Shown here piece after piece: positions 18,410 to 28,941 of a stretch of 64,000 nucleotides of DNA. The DNA comes from Pirellulales bacterium (GTDB lineage Bacteria > Planctomycetota > Planctomycetia > Pirellulales > JAEUIK01), in the NCBI GenBank assembly GCA_019694435.1, contig JAIBBZ010000005.1, positions 124,001-188,000 on the forward strand, read 5' to 3'. How positions within the stretch are numbered: the first letter of the stretch is position 1; each line of letters starts with the position of its first letter. The notes beneath the pieces are model-generated. The model was given only the letters and a program-made list of their open reading frames with translations. It was not told the origin of the DNA and did no database searches. Position numbers and translations under genes: made by a program.

Positions 18410-19414
18410 ATGCAGGCCCCCGCGACCGATCCGACGCAGACGCACGTGCTGCGAGAGTTGAAGCACGGCAGCCCGCTGCTGGCTTGCCGGTTTGATCCGG
18501 CGGGGCAGTTTCTCTTCGCCGCGGCTCAAGACAACACCTTGCGCCGCTTCCGGCTCGACGGCGACGAGCACATCGCGCTCGCCGGGCATCAAAGCTGGCC
18601 GCTCGCGCTGGCGATCGATCCCTCGGGCAAGACGCTCGTCTCGGGCGGCTGCGACGGGCGGCTGCTGTGGTGGCCGGCCGACGCGCCGGCGCCGCAACCG
18701 AGCAGGGCGCTCGATGCGCATGCCGGCTGGATTCGTGCCGTGGCCGTCAGTCCCGACGGGCAACTGGTGGCCAGTGCCGGCAACGATCTGGTGGTCCGGC
18801 TCTGGTCGCTCGGCGAAGGCACCTTGGTGCGCGAACTGCCCGGCCACGAATCGCACGTTTACAGCCTGCTCTTCGATAGCGACGGCAAGTCGCTGCTATC
18901 GGGCGATCTCAAGGGTGTCGTCCGGCAATGGGATGTTGCCGCCGGCAGCGAAACGCGCAAGCTCGACGCCGCCGTGCTGTGGAAATACGACGAAGGCTTT
19001 CGCGCCGACATCGGCGGCGTGCGCGGAATGGCGCTGCGGGCCGACCGCGCGCTGTTGGCCTGCGCGGGAATTACGAACGTCACCAATGCGTTTGCCGGAC
19101 TCGGGCAGCCCATCGCGGCGACGTTCGATTTTGCCGCCGGCCAGCAGAAGGTGGTGCATCGGATCAAGGAAGCGATCAACGATGTGCTCTGGAACGTGGC
19201 CTATCATCCCGACGGCTACCTGATCGGCGCACTGGGCGGTAGCGCCGGTGGCTTTCTCGCCTTTTGGCGGCCCGAGGAAGAGTTCGAGTTTCACCGGCTG
19301 AAGCTGGCCGCCAGCGCCCGGGATTTGGCGTTGCACCCGGCCGGCCTGCTCGTGGCGACGGCCGAGCACGACGGCGTGGCGCGGATCTACGAGCTGCGCA
19401 AGGCGCCGGCCTAG
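18410..19414 (+). CDS. WD40 repeat protein
   Basis: A 334-aa protein built from WD40 repeats. Repeat units recognisable by their blades are at ...LACRFDPAGQFLFAAAQDNTLRRFRLDG, LALAIDPSGKTLVSGGCDGRLLWWPAD, RAVAVSPDGQLVASAGNDLVVRLWSLGE, SLLFDSDGKSLLSGDLKGVVRQWDV, and later degenerate copies. This gives a seven-bladed propeller-type fold, typically a protein-binding platform. There is no obvious signal peptide, so it is cytoplasmic unless exported by other means. It lies between two DUF1501 genes with no long gap and is a common partner of the DUF1549/DUF1501 group in planctomycetes. No catalytic residues are present. Confidence 0.9.
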   Translation: MQAPATDPTQTHVLRELKHGSPLLACRFDPAGQFLFAAAQDNTLRRFRLDGDEHIALAGHQSWPLALAIDPSGKTLVSGGCDGRLLWWPADAPAPQPSRALDAHAGWIRAVAVSPDGQLVASAGNDLVVRLWSLGEGTLVRELPGHESHVYSLLFDSDGKSLLSGDLKGVVRQWDVAAGSETRKLDAAVLWKYDEGFRADIGGVRGMALRADRALLACAGITNVTNAFAGLGQPIAATFDFAAGQQKVVHRIKEAINDVLWNVAYHPDGYLIGALGGSAGGFLAFWRPEEEFEFHRLKLAASARDLALHPAGLLVATAEHDGVARIYELRKAPA

Positions 19415-19528
19415 CGCCATCTGCGGCGCCGACCGGCTGAGAATTGTTTCGCTTCGACACGCGCGGCCTTGTACGATCGGGGGGCGTCGGGGTTTTCCGC
19501 GGGAGTCACGATGACGGGAGGTCGTGCC

Positions 19529-20953
19529 ATGTGGACCATGCTCGGCAGTCGGCGGCACTGCTGCGACGGCATCTCGCGGCGCGAAACGCTCAAAGTCGGA
19601 GCGCTTTCGGCGCTGGGCGGGTTGGGGTTGGTCGATCTGCTCCGCGCCCAGGAATTAGCGCCCGGTGTGCCGCCCAAGGCGAAGAGCGTGATCGTGCTGT
19701 ACCTGCTCGGCGGCGCACCGACGCAGGACATGTACGATCTGAAGCCTCAGGCTGCCGAGGAAGTCCGCGGTGAGTTCCGCCCGATTTCCACCAGCGCCCC
19801 GGGCGTGGAGATTTGCGAGCTGTTGCCCCGGACAGCGCAGTGGATGCATCGCGCGGCGCTGGTGCGGACCGTCAACCACACGGGCGGCTGCCACAACACG
19901 CTGCCCAGCTACACGGGCTACGGCGCAGTCCTGCCCGATATCGTTTCGACCCGCGACAGCTACCCGCCGAGCATGGGCTCGATCTGCGAGTATCTCAACG
20001 ACGATCCGCACACGCCGGCCTATTTCTACCTGCCGTGCTACCTGGGCTGGGGGCAGGCCATTCGCCGCCCGGGACCCTACGCCGGCTTCTTGGGCAAACG
20101 CTTCGACCCGCTGTTCACCGAGTGCGAGCCGTATGTCGACAACCCGCCGGACACGCCGTACCACGCCCAAGTGCTGCGGGGCCGGCCGGTGTTGCCTAAC
20201 AGCAAGCTGCTTGACGGCATGACGATCGACCGGCTCGACGGCCGGCGCGACCTGCTCGCGCAGATCGACGATGCGCGCCGTGAAATCGAGCCGCAACTGG
20301 CCATTGCGCAGTTCGACCGGCAGCAGCGCCAGGCCTGGGACATCCTGTTGTCGTCGCGCGTGCGCGACGCATTCGACCTCGACCAGGAGCCCACGGCGTT
20401 GCGCGAGCGCTACGGCAACTCGTTGTTCGGCGCGAGCACGCTCGTGGCCCGGCGCTTGGTCGAGGCCGGCGTGCGTTTCGTGAACGTCACCTGGGACTGC
20501 TATTGGGAACGGTTGAAATTGCAGTACGAATGCTGGGACACGCACGAGCGCAACGCCGGCGTGCTGCGCGATTACAACTTGCCGCAGTTGGATCTGACCT
20601 ACAGCGCCTTGATCGAGGATCTCGACGCGCGCGGGCTACTCGACGAGACGCTCGTGGTGGTGATGAGCGATTTCGGCCGCACGGCGCGGCACAACGCGAA
20701 GGGCGGCCGTGATCATTGGACCCATTGCTACTCGGTCCTGCTGGCGGGCGCCGGCATCCGTGGCGGGACGATCCACGGGGCCAGCGACGCGCAGGCCGCA
20801 TTCCCCAAGACCGACCCGGTCAGCCCCGGCGACGTCTGTGCAACGATCTATCGCCTGCTGGGCATCGACCCGGCGATGCGCGTCCGCGACGCGCAAGGCC
20901 GCCCCGTCGAAATCGCCCACGGCGGCCGGCCGATCGAAAGCGTGCTGGCCTAA
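19529..20953 (+). CDS. DUF1501 domain protein, second copy
   Basis: A 474-aa DUF1501 protein. The N-terminus contains SRRETLKVGAL (Arg17-Arg18), a Tat-like leader. The core has VIVLYLLGGAPTQDMYDLKP (about 54-73), CHNTLPSYTGYGAVLPD, RFVNVTWDCYWERL, LVVVMSDFGRTARHN and GRDHWTHCYSVLLAG. It is paralogous to the DUF1501 protein at 17.1 kb but belongs to the other common subtype, with longer inserts and a TTG/ATG-rich upstream region. GGGAGGT just before the chosen ATG decides the start. It is the fourth gene of the DUF1549-DUF1501-WD40-DUF1501 group; its relation to the first copy (same or different substrate) is unknown. Confidence 0.9.
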   Translation: MWTMLGSRRHCCDGISRRETLKVGALSALGGLGLVDLLRAQELAPGVPPKAKSVIVLYLLGGAPTQDMYDLKPQAAEEVRGEFRPISTSAPGVEICELLPRTAQWMHRAALVRTVNHTGGCHNTLPSYTGYGAVLPDIVSTRDSYPPSMGSICEYLNDDPHTPAYFYLPCYLGWGQAIRRPGPYAGFLGKRFDPLFTECEPYVDNPPDTPYHAQVLRGRPVLPNSKLLDGMTIDRLDGRRDLLAQIDDARREIEPQLAIAQFDRQQRQAWDILLSSRVRDAFDLDQEPTALRERYGNSLFGASTLVARRLVEAGVRFVNVTWDCYWERLKLQYECWDTHERNAGVLRDYNLPQLDLTYSALIEDLDARGLLDETLVVVMSDFGRTARHNAKGGRDHWTHCYSVLLAGAGIRGGTIHGASDAQAAFPKTDPVSPGDVCATIYRLLGIDPAMRVRDAQGRPVEIAHGGRPIESVLA

Positions 20954-21017
20954 CGGCTACCCGATCCTGGACGCTACCGCACGGACTGCGGGAGGTTATC
21001 CCACAGTTGGGGCTTCT

Positions 21018-21073
21018 CTACGCCTTGATCAGCTTCACTACTTCACTACGCCTTTTCACTACGCCTTGATCAG
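21018..21073. repeat. short direct duplication at the 3' end of ilvB
   Basis: The 15-mer CTACGCCTTGATCAG occurs at 21059-21073, where it carries the end of ilvB, and again at 21018-21032. Between the two copies are further partial repeats of TTCACTACG. The pattern is that expected of replication slippage or a small tandem duplication at the gene end. Confidence 0.65.
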
Positions 21074-22825
21074 GTCGTGCACCGTCTTGCCGGCGGGAAT
21101 CATCGGCAACACGTGTTCCTGGTAAGGCACGGCGACGTCGAGGACGTAGGGACCCGGGTAGGCGAGCATCGCGCGGATCGCGTCGGCCAGATCGGCCTTC
21201 TTCTGCACGTGGGCCGCGCCGCAGCCGAAACCCTTGGCGATCGTCACGAAATCGGGATAACGCTGGTCGGGGCCAAGACCTTCGCCCTGGCCGACGGCCT
21301 CGGGATTGTCGATCGGGCCGAGATACGTGTGCGCCCGATTGCCGGCGTGGAACCGGTCTTCCCATTGCACGACCATGCCCAAATGCTGATTGTTCAACAG
21401 CAGCACCTTGACCGGCAGGTTCTCGCAGTAGCAGGTGGCCAGTTCCTGGATGTTGATCAGCATGCTGCCGTCGCCGTCGATGTCGACGACCAGCCGGCCC
21501 GGGAAGGCCGCTTGCACACCCATCGCCGCGGGCAGGCCGAAGCCCATCGTGCCCAGGCCCGAGCTGGAGAGCCAGGTGCGGGGCTTGCGGAACTTGTAGA
21601 ACTGGGCGGCCCACATCTGGTGCTGGCCGACGCCGACCGAAATCACCGGGTCCATTTCCTTGGTGATCTGCCACAGGGTTTCGATGGCGTGCTGCGGCAG
21701 GATGTGTTCCGACTGTTTGTTGTAGGTGAATGGATCGCTCTGCTTCCACTCGGCGATTTGGGCGTACCAGTCCGAGAGATCGTCCGGCGCCTCGACGATC
21801 TTGTTCAGCTCGGTCAGGGCATACTTGACGTCGCTGCAAATCGGGATGTGCGCGGCCTTGTTCTTGTTGATCTCCGAGGCATCGACGTCGATGTGGACGA
21901 TCTTCGCGTTCTTGGCGAAAGCCGAGACCTGGCCGGTCACGCGATCGTCGAATCGCACGCCGAGCGCCAACAGCAGATCGCATTGATCGACGGCATAGTT
22001 GGAATACACGCTGCCGTGCATGCCCAGCATGTCGAGCGACTGAATATCGTCGCCCGGGAAGCAGCCGATGCCCATCAAGGTGGTCGTGACCGGAATGGCC
22101 GTTTTACGGGCCAGGGCCTGCAGCTCGGCGCTGGCCTCGCCGGTGATGATGCCGCCGCCGGCGTAGATCACCGGACGGCGCGAACGCTTGATCGCCGCGG
22201 CCACTTGCGCCAACTGCTCGGGCCGCGCCGTGGGGCGCATGACGCGGTAGCCCGGCAGGTCCATCGGGGCGTCGAAGTTGGGCACCGTCGTCGCGAGTTG
22301 CACGTCCTTGGGCAGATCGACCAGCACCGGGCCCGGGCGCCCGGTCGTGGCGACGTGGAAAGCCTCGCGCATGACGCGCGCGACGTCTTCGACGCGCGTG
22401 ACCAGGTAGTGATGCTTGGTGATGCCGCGGCAGATCTCGACGATCGGCGTTTCTTGGAAGGCGTCGGTGCCGATCACGCGCGTGGGCACCTGGCCGGTCA
22501 GGCAAACCAGCGGGATGCTGTCGAGCTTGGCGTCGGCGATGGCCGTCACCAGATTCGTCGCGCCCGGGCCGCTCGTGGCCATGCACACGCCCGGCTTGCC
22601 GGTCGAGCGGGCCAGGCCTTGGGCCGCAAAGCCGCCGCCTTGCTCGTGGCGCGGCAAGATCGTGCGGATGCGGTCCTTATACCGGGTGAGCGCCTGGTGC
22701 AGCGGCATGCTGGCGCCGCCCGGATAGGCAAAGATCACTTCAACCCCGTGGTTGACCAGCGACTGCACGACGATGTCGGCGCCTGACATGAGTTCCGTTT
22801 CGGTCGAGCGCGAAATGGTAGCCAC
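21059..22825 (-). CDS. ilvB: acetolactate synthase, large (catalytic) subunit
   Basis: A 588-aa thiamine-diphosphate enzyme. Glu61 in RHEQGGG is the cofactor-activating glutamate, and the thiamine-diphosphate/Mg motif is GDGS...NN in [19 protein letters not shown]...LLLNN. Also present are [34 protein letters not shown] and the FAD-interacting region around [20 protein letters not shown]. It condenses two pyruvates, or pyruvate and 2-oxobutyrate, in branched-chain amino-acid synthesis. The GTG start at 22825 is preferred because AAGGGAA lies about 9 bases upstream; a TTG 17 codons earlier is possible. Its natural partners ilvN and ilvC are 5.5 kb away on the opposite strand. The last codons are duplicated just beyond the stop. 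Confidence 0.93.
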   Translation of the reverse strand: MATISRSTETELMSGADIVVQSLVNHGVEVIFAYPGGASMPLHQALTRYKDRIRTILPRHEQGGGFAAQGLARSTGKPGVCMATSGPGATNLVTAIADAKLDSIPLVCLTGQVPTRVIGTDAFQETPIVEICRGITKHHYLVTRVEDVARVMREAFHVATTGRPGPVLVDLPKDVQLATTVPNFDAPMDLPGYRVMRPTARPEQLAQVAAAIKRSRRPVIYAGGGIITGEASAELQALARKTAIPVTTTLMGIGCFPGDDIQSLDMLGMHGSVYSNYAVDQCDLLLALGVRFDDRVTGQVSAFAKNAKIVHIDVDASEINKNKAAHIPICSDVKYALTELNKIVEAPDDLSDWYAQIAEWKQSDPFTYNKQSEHILPQHAIETLWQITKEMDPVISVGVGQHQMWAAQFYKFRKPRTWLSSSGLGTMGFGLPAAMGVQAAFPGRLVVDIDGDGSMLINIQELATCYCENLPVKVLLLNNQHLGMVVQWEDRFHAGNRAHTYLGPIDNPEAVGQGEGLGPDQRYPDFVTIAKGFGCGAAHVQKKADLADAIRAMLAYPGPYVLDVAVPYQEHVLPMIPAGKTVHDLIKA

Positions 22826-23023
22826 GGTGTAAGTGTTCCCTTGCAAAGACCCATCAAATATTGAACAGAGCCCCAATGGTTCCCGGCGACCCTCCTCGCC
22901 AGGACCGCGGCCCGTTCCGCCCGGCAGGACGGGCGAAACACCCTATCCTAGGGCCGTTCTCGGGGGGGTTCAACCGAACCGCTGGCCGAGATTGCCGCAG
23001 GTCAAGTTTACCTCGACATTCGC

Positions 23024-23044
23024 GGGCCGATGAAGGTTCGGCCC
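23024..23044 (-). terminator. 7-bp stem hairpin after the membrane/TPR gene
   Basis: GGGCCGA and its exact reverse complement, TCGGCCC, flank a 7-base loop. It lies 25 bp beyond the stop of the gene at 23069 in the direction of transcription and before the ilvB promoter region. There is no T-tract, so its terminator role is uncertain. Confidence 0.3.
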
Positions 23045-23068
23045 GACCTCTCGACGCCCGGCGGCAGG

Positions 23069-25213
23069 CTAGGGGGGAGTTTCCCGGATGATTGTCTCGA
23101 GCCGCTGCTCGGCCTGTTCCATCTCGTCGGCACGGACCAGGGATTGGGTCTGGGGGTCGGACAGTAGCTCTTGCAGCCGCCGCAAGTAGTCTTCCCAAAG
23201 TCCCTGGCTGGTCAGGTTGTGCCGAGTCGCGGAGCGCAGCACCGCCAGGGCATTCGCCGGCTGCCGCGCCTGGAGCAAGATCGAGGCCAGCACCTTGGCG
23301 GCGTGCTCATGACCCGGTTCGATCGCCAATGACCGTTGCAGCGAATCGACGGCCGCCTGCAGTTCTCCCCGGCGCAACTGGATCAGTGCCAGAATGAAGA
23401 CCGCATCGGCATTGTCGGCCTGGCGTGCCAGTGCGGCCGCTACGGCCTTGTCTGCCAGCGGCAGGTCGCCGCGCTCGACGAGCAGGCCGCCGGCCTTGGC
23501 CAGCGTGGTCGATGCGGTCGCCTCACGCCGCGCCGCAAAGCTCCAGGCGTCGGCCTCGCGGCCCGCGCGCAACAGCGCGGCGACCACGACTTCGGGCTCG
23601 ACCCGGTTTTGCAGCCAGCTGAGGTACCAGTCGAGGATCTCACCGCGGCGCGCGTCGGCATTGCTCCAGCGCTTGCGATAGGCATACGAACCGTCGGGCT
23701 CCGGCTCGCGGAACAGGATCTCGTCGCCGGGCACGGGATCGGGGACGCGCGGCTCGCCCGCCAGCGCGATGGGAGCCACGACGACCACCACGTCGTCCGG
23801 CTGGTCGATCAGCAAATCGATGCGGTTCTTCAGACCCGGCACCAGATTGTTGTCGACGGCATAACCTTGCAGAGGTCGCTCGACGCAACCGTGCGTGGGC
23901 AACATGAGATAGCTCTCATAGAAGCCCATCGCAAGCAAGGGCAAGTCGCGATACTTCTCGGCGATTGCCCGGCTACGCCCGGTGTCGGTCCGCACGATCG
24001 ACGATTGGTCATATCCTGCTTCGAGCGCGCCGCGGCGCAGTCCCGATTCGACCCAGTGGCGCCAGAACCGCTGCTCGACGTCGGTCAGATTGACGACGAT
24101 GAGCAGGGCGAAACAGGCCGCGGCCCAGCGCGGCGACCAGTGGCGCACGGCCATCGTCAGCAGGATCATGGCCGCGGGAATCATACTGGCCTGGTAGCGG
24201 GGAATGATTTCGAAGAATTCGCCGGCCAGGTACATGCCGAGCAACCCCACCGCCAGCACCAGGGCGACGCGGTCGGCGTGAAACTCACGGCCCAAGGCGG
24301 CCCAGGTCTCCGGCCCGCGCCGGGCGACCAGCACCAGCCGCGCAGAGCGCCAGGCATACCAGCCCAGGATCGCGAGACTCAACGCCGCGAACTCGGGCGT
24401 GAACAGCAGCACTTCGGCCAGACCCTTGCTGCGCGATTCGGCGCCGAGGTCTTTGAACAGGACATTCATCGTGCCGCCCCACCGGATCAGCGCATATTGG
24501 CCGACCAGCGCTGCGGCGAGCAGCACGACCGCGAAGCGCTGCGCCGTCTGGCGCCGCGCCGGGGAACCGCGCCATCCCCACAGCGCGAGCCAGGCCAAGG
24601 ACAATGCCAGGGCCAGCGTATGGACCATGCCGGTCGACTTTGCCAGGAAGCCCAGCACGATGAGCAAGCTGGCCAGCAACCAGCGCTCGTGCGCCACGGC
24701 CAGCGCCGACGCGACGACAAACGCACCGAGGAACAAGTCCATGCCGGCGTTGTCCATCTGGACCACCATGGCCGGAAACGTGAGCGCCGTGGCCGTCGCG
24801 AGCAGCGCCACGCCCGGATGCACCCACCGCGCGGCCAGGGCCGTCGAACCAACGCCGATGACCGTGGCCGCGGCGATTCCCAGGCAGTGAAACCAGATCA
24901 GGTTGGTCGCGGGCGAAGGCGCGAAGCGCATGCCCAGGGCCACCAACGACGGCACGAAGCTGGTCATGTAGACCCGGTTGCCGTGCTGGTAATGCGTGGG
25001 CTCGGCATAGCGCAGCGCGTAGTAGTCGAAATCGGTGCGAGCCAGGTAATCGGCCTCGCGGCACATGGCGAGCGTGGCGCCGTAATTGGGTGGCAAGTCG
25101 AAGTTGGGCGAGCGCCAGATCGCCAGCAGCGCGAACCAGGCCAGCCAACTGACCGGGTGCGCCATCCAGCGCTCGATGCGCCCGCGCGGGCGTTCGTCGA
25201 CGGCCGTGGTCAT
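23069..25213 (-). CDS. polytopic membrane protein with C-terminal TPR-like region (GT-C-like)
   Basis: A 714-aa protein. The first ~400 residues hold about ten hydrophobic segments (for example HPVSWLAWFALLAIW, NLIWFHCLGIAAATVIGVG, LLASLLIVLGFLAK). The first extracytoplasmic loop has acidic READYLARTDFDYY followed by HYQHGNRVYM, the layout of PMT/ArnT-type (GT-C) glycosyltransferases. The last ~200 residues are soluble with TPR repeats (LAKAGGLLVERGDLPLADKAVAAALARQ; ILALIQLRRGELQAAVDSLQRSLAIEPGH; ASILLQARQPANALAVLRSA). Its start codon overlaps the uvrA stop (ATGA), so it is translationally coupled to uvrA. The glycosyltransferase call is from fold layout only; a catalytic Asp was not proven. 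Confidence 0.65.
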   Translation of the reverse strand: MTTAVDERPRGRIERWMAHPVSWLAWFALLAIWRSPNFDLPPNYGATLAMCREADYLARTDFDYYALRYAEPTHYQHGNRVYMTSFVPSLVALGMRFAPSPATNLIWFHCLGIAAATVIGVGSTALAARWVHPGVALLATATALTFPAMVVQMDNAGMDLFLGAFVVASALAVAHERWLLASLLIVLGFLAKSTGMVHTLALALSLAWLALWGWRGSPARRQTAQRFAVVLLAAALVGQYALIRWGGTMNVLFKDLGAESRSKGLAEVLLFTPEFAALSLAILGWYAWRSARLVLVARRGPETWAALGREFHADRVALVLAVGLLGMYLAGEFFEIIPRYQASMIPAAMILLTMAVRHWSPRWAAACFALLIVVNLTDVEQRFWRHWVESGLRRGALEAGYDQSSIVRTDTGRSRAIAEKYRDLPLLAMGFYESYLMLPTHGCVERPLQGYAVDNNLVPGLKNRIDLLIDQPDDVVVVVAPIALAGEPRVPDPVPGDEILFREPEPDGSYAYRKRWSNADARRGEILDWYLSWLQNRVEPEVVVAALLRAGREADAWSFAARREATASTTLAKAGGLLVERGDLPLADKAVAAALARQADNADAVFILALIQLRRGELQAAVDSLQRSLAIEPGHEHAAKVLASILLQARQPANALAVLRSATRHNLTSQGLWEDYLRRLQELLSDPQTQSLVRADEMEQAEQRLETIIRETPP

Positions 25214-28068
25214 GACGCCAGCAGGGGTTGGAGGAACCTGCCCGTGTGATTGTCGGCCAACGCGGCGATCTGCTCGGGCGTGCCCTCGGCGACGAGTTGG
25301 CCGCCCGCCGCGCCGCCCTCGGGGCCCAAGTCGATGATCCAATCGGCCGACTTGAGCACTTCGAGATGGTGCTCGATGACGAGCACCGTGTTGCCCAGGT
25401 CGACCAGCCGGTTGAGCACGGCGAGGAGATTGCGCACGTCGTCGAAGTGCAGCCCTGTGGTGGGCTCGTCGAGAATGTACAGCGTGTTCCCGGTGTTCGT
25501 GCGGCCCAGCTCGGTGGCCAGCTTGATCCGCTGGGCCTCGCCGCCGGACAGCGTGGTCGAGGCCTGGCCGAGCGTCAAATAGCCCAGGCCCACGTCGTGC
25601 AACTTGGCGAGCACGCGGGTAATGGCCGGGAAATTGGCGAAGAACTCGACCGCCTCGTCGATCCGCAGTTCCAATAGCTCGGCGATATTGCGCCCCTTGT
25701 AGCGGACCTCGAGCGTTTGCCGGTTGAAACGCGCGCCCTGGCATTCGGGACAGGTGACGTGCAGGTCGGGCAGGAAGTTCATGGCGAGGCGCTGCACGCC
25801 CTGCCCTTGGCAGGTCTCGCAGCGGCCGCCCTTGCTGTTGAAGCTGAACCGCCCCGCCTTGTAACCCCGGGCGCGGGCCTCGCGGGTCGTGGCCATCATC
25901 TTGCGAATCTCGTCGAACACGCCGGTGAATGTGGCCGGGTTGCTGCGCGGCGTGCGCCCGATGGGCGATTGGTCGATGACGACCAGCTTGTCGATCAGGC
26001 TGGCGCCGCGCAGGCTGTCGTGCGCGCCGGGCTTGGGAGCCACGCCGCCCAACCGTCGCGTCAAGGCGGGTGCCAGTGTTTCGTTGAGCAGGGAGCTCTT
26101 GCCCGAGCCGCTCACACCGCTCACGCAGACCAGCGCCCCCAGCGGAAACCGCACGGTGATCTGCTTTAGGTTGTTGATCGACGCGCCTTCGAGCGTGATG
26201 GCGCGTTTGAACGAGACCTTGCGGCGCGCGGGAGGCACCGCAATCGTCCGCGCCCCGGTCAGGTATTGGCCGGTGATGCTGCGCGCGTCGGCCATCACCT
26301 CGACGGGCGTGCCTTGAGCAACCAGGGTGCCGCCGTGCAGCCCGGCGCCGGGCCCCAGGTCGATCAGATGATCGGCCTCGCGCATCAGGGCCTCGTCATG
26401 TTCGACGACCAGCACCGAGTTGCCCTGTTGCTGCAGCTCGCGCAAGGCCTCGATCAAGCGGCCATTGTCGCGCGGGTGCAGGCCGATCGACGGTTCGTCC
26501 AGCACGTAACACACGCCGACCAGCGCCGAACCGATACCGGCGGCCAGGCGAATCCGCTGCGATTCGCCGCCGCTCAGAGTGTCGGCGCGCCGATCGAGCG
26601 TCAGGTAGCCGAGCCCGACCTTTTGCAAGAACCGCAGGCGAGCGAGCACCTCGCGCACGAGCGGCTCGGCGATGGGCGCATGCTCCGGGAGGAATTTCAG
26701 CTCGGTAAACAGCGCCTCGGCCGCGGCCACGGTTTCGGCCGTGCATTGATGAATGGCGCGGCCCCCGATCCGCACCGACCGGGCCTCGGGGCGGAGCCTG
26801 GAACCTGCGCAGTCGGGGCACGCCACCCAGCCCCGGAACGCCTCATGCGGCTCGCGCTGATCGTCTTCGCTGGCGTCGTATTGTTGGGTCAACAGCGGCA
26901 GCACGCCGGGCCAACTCTGGCCGTCGCCCCGGAGCAGCTTGTCGAGCAACTTGGGCTTGAGATCGGCGACGGGCACCTGAGAGCTCGCACCGCCGCCGGC
27001 AAGCAGTTCGTCGATCAGCGTGCGCAGCCGCTTGGGCAGGGCCCCGTTGCGCCAGGGTGCGATCGCGCCGCCGGCGATCGACAGGCTCGGGTCGGGGATC
27101 ACCAGCTCGGGATCGAATTCGACTTGTCCGCCGAGTCCCTGGCACGTGGGGCAGGCGCCGTAAGGACTGTTGAAACTGAACGTCCGCGGCTCGAGCTCTT
27201 CGTAGCTGAGCTGGCACTTGGGACACGCATACTCCGTGCTGAACAGACGATCGATCCATGCCCCCTGAGGGTTCTGCGATGTGATGACTACGGCGCCTTC
27301 GCCGTGTTTGATGGCCAGTTGCAGGCTTTCGGCCAGCCGCGAGCGCGCCGCCGGCTTGACGATGATACGGTCGATCACGGCCTCGATCTCGTGAGCGCGC
27401 TGCGGCACCAGCTCGGGCACCGCCTCGACGTCGTGCACCTGGCCATCGACGCGGACCCGCTGGAACCCGGCCTTGCGGATCGATTCGAAGACCTCAGCGT
27501 GGCTCCCTTTGCGCCCGCGGACCAGGGGCGCCAAGAGCATCGCCTTGGTGCCCTCGGGAAAGCCCAGGATCAGGTCGAGGATCTGTTGGGGGCTTTGCTG
27601 CCGGATCGGCTCGCCGCAGCGATAGCAAAACGCCTCGCCTGCGCGGCTAAATAACAGCCGCAAGTAGTCGTAAATCTCGGTGACTGTGGCGACCGTGCTG
27701 CGCGGATTGTGGCTGCCGGCTCGTTGGTCGATCGAGATCGTCGGCTGCAGGCCCTCGATCAGGTCGGCGTCGGGCCGTTCGAGTTGATGGAAAAACTGGC
27801 GCGAGTAGGTGGACAGGCTCTCGATGTACTGGCGCTGGCCCTCGGCGTAGACCGTATCGAAGGCGAGCGAACTCTTGCCCGATCCGCTCAGGCCCGTGAT
27901 GACGACCAACTGGTCGCGGGGGATATCGAGACTGATGTTTTTGAGGTTGTGGACCCGGGCGCCGCGAATGCGGATGGCCTCGGGGCTGCCGTTGGCGCCC
28001 GGAGAAGCCGGCTCCGGGGGGGCGGCGGGCGCGGAAGCAGGGGGGCCTTGCGTCGTTCGGGTAGACAT
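25210..28068 (-). CDS. uvrA: excinuclease ABC subunit A
   Basis: A 952-aa nucleotide-excision-repair ATPase of normal UvrA length. The first Walker A motif is GLSGSGKSS (59-67) and the second is GVSGSGKSS. There are two signature regions with [12 protein letters not shown] and [12 protein letters not shown], and zinc-binding cysteine pairs in CPKC...CPTC and CETC...CPEC. It recognises DNA damage with UvrB as a dimer in the cytoplasm. An unusual Pro/Ala-rich N-terminal tail of ~25 residues precedes the conserved part, so the exact start is uncertain; an alternative GTG lies 15 codons upstream at 28113. It is followed, with overlapping codons, by the membrane/TPR gene. Confidence 0.95.
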   Translation of the reverse strand: MSTRTTQGPPASAPAAPPEPASPGANGSPEAIRIRGARVHNLKNISLDIPRDQLVVITGLSGSGKSSLAFDTVYAEGQRQYIESLSTYSRQFFHQLERPDADLIEGLQPTISIDQRAGSHNPRSTVATVTEIYDYLRLLFSRAGEAFCYRCGEPIRQQSPQQILDLILGFPEGTKAMLLAPLVRGRKGSHAEVFESIRKAGFQRVRVDGQVHDVEAVPELVPQRAHEIEAVIDRIIVKPAARSRLAESLQLAIKHGEGAVVITSQNPQGAWIDRLFSTEYACPKCQLSYEELEPRTFSFNSPYGACPTCQGLGGQVEFDPELVIPDPSLSIAGGAIAPWRNGALPKRLRTLIDELLAGGGASSQVPVADLKPKLLDKLLRGDGQSWPGVLPLLTQQYDASEDDQREPHEAFRGWVACPDCAGSRLRPEARSVRIGGRAIHQCTAETVAAAEALFTELKFLPEHAPIAEPLVREVLARLRFLQKVGLGYLTLDRRADTLSGGESQRIRLAAGIGSALVGVCYVLDEPSIGLHPRDNGRLIEALRELQQQGNSVLVVEHDEALMREADHLIDLGPGAGLHGGTLVAQGTPVEVMADARSITGQYLTGARTIAVPPARRKVSFKRAITLEGASINNLKQITVRFPLGALVCVSGVSGSGKSSLLNETLAPALTRRLGGVAPKPGAHDSLRGASLIDKLVVIDQSPIGRTPRSNPATFTGVFDEIRKMMATTREARARGYKAGRFSFNSKGGRCETCQGQGVQRLAMNFLPDLHVTCPECQGARFNRQTLEVRYKGRNIAELLELRIDEAVEFFANFPAITRVLAKLHDVGLGYLTLGQASTTLSGGEAQRIKLATELGRTNTGNTLYILDEPTTGLHFDDVRNLLAVLNRLVDLGNTVLVIEHHLEVLKSADWIIDLGPEGGAAGGQLVAEGTPEQIAALADNHTGRFLQPLLAS

Positions 28069-28302
28069 CGCGGCGGGGTCGTTGGACCAGGGAGCCTGTG
28101 CCGGCACGGTCACAAACTTGCGAAGCTACCAGAGCCCTCGTCCAGCGACAACTTCCGCGCGAACACGGGCCGTTCGGTCTGTGTCGCAATTGCCGGCGCC
28201 CAAGGTATTTCGGGCTCGGGCTGCGCCGTTGCGCGGGCCCTTGTCCGCCTGCGGCGCGCCGATTATTATCACCCTTTCCTCTGTTTCTCTAGGGAGTTGT
28301 CC

Positions 28303-28836
28303 ATGCGCCACGTGTTATCGGCCCTCGTGCAGAACGTGCCCGGGGTGTTGGCGCACATTTCCGGCATGCTGGCCTCGCGGGGCTACAACATCGAGAGCCT
28401 CGCGGTGGGCGAAACCGAGGACGCGCACCTCTCACGGATGACGGTCGTGCTCGAGGGGGACGACAGCCTCTTGGAACAGGTTCGCAAGCAGCTCGAGAAG
28501 ATCGTGACCGTCGTACGGGTCATGGACATCAGCTCGCAAAACTTCGTCGAGCGCGACCTGATGCTGATCAAGGTCGCGGCCCCCAGCGGCGCTGCCCGCA
28601 GCGCCGTGAAAGAGCTGACCGAGGTGTTCCGCGGCCGGATCGTTGACGTCAGCCCCGAGGAGGTGACGGTCGAGATTTCGGGCCAGGAGCGCAAGATCGG
28701 TGCGTTTATCGAACTGATGCGGCCGTACGGCATTTGCGAACTGGTGCGTACCGGGCGGATCGCGATGGTCCGCAGCGGACTGGGCGATGCCGCCCGCCGC
28801 GATGCCCGCGAACCGGCCGAGGTTCGCGAAGGCTGA
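28303..28836 (+). CDS. ilvN: acetolactate synthase small (regulatory) subunit
   Basis: A 177-aa protein with an N-terminal ACT domain ([39 protein letters not shown], about residues 2-41) and the C-terminal small-subunit domain (RDLMLIKVA...[47 protein letters not shown]). It binds the catalytic IlvB and confers feedback inhibition by branched-chain amino acids, usually valine. AGGGAG just upstream sets the ATG. It lies 105 bp before ilvC on the plus strand, a natural ilvNC pair; ilvB is encoded elsewhere on the opposite strand. Confidence 0.93.
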   Translation: MRHVLSALVQNVPGVLAHISGMLASRGYNIESLAVGETEDAHLSRMTVVLEGDDSLLEQVRKQLEKIVTVVRVMDISSQNFVERDLMLIKVAAPSGAARSAVKELTEVFRGRIVDVSPEEVTVEISGQERKIGAFIELMRPYGICELVRTGRIAMVRSGLGDAARRDAREPAEVREG

Positions 28837-28941
28837 CAGGCACACAATCCCGGCGCGGCGGCGACGGCTAGTTCGGCCAGTGACCGGCAGCCTGCACCCC
28901 TGGTCCGGGTCAATCACCTTAGCGATGGGAATTATTCTGCC

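Noticed and set aside
23336-25249. Long plus-strand frame antisense to the membrane/TPR gene
   Set aside because: It has the composition of an antisense shadow of GC-rich coding DNA, with no motif or signal peptide.
27709-28302. In-frame 5' extension of ilvN by 198 codons
   Set aside because: It overlaps the uvrA start antisense and has no similarity to IlvN; the ATG at 28303 has a good ribosome-binding site.
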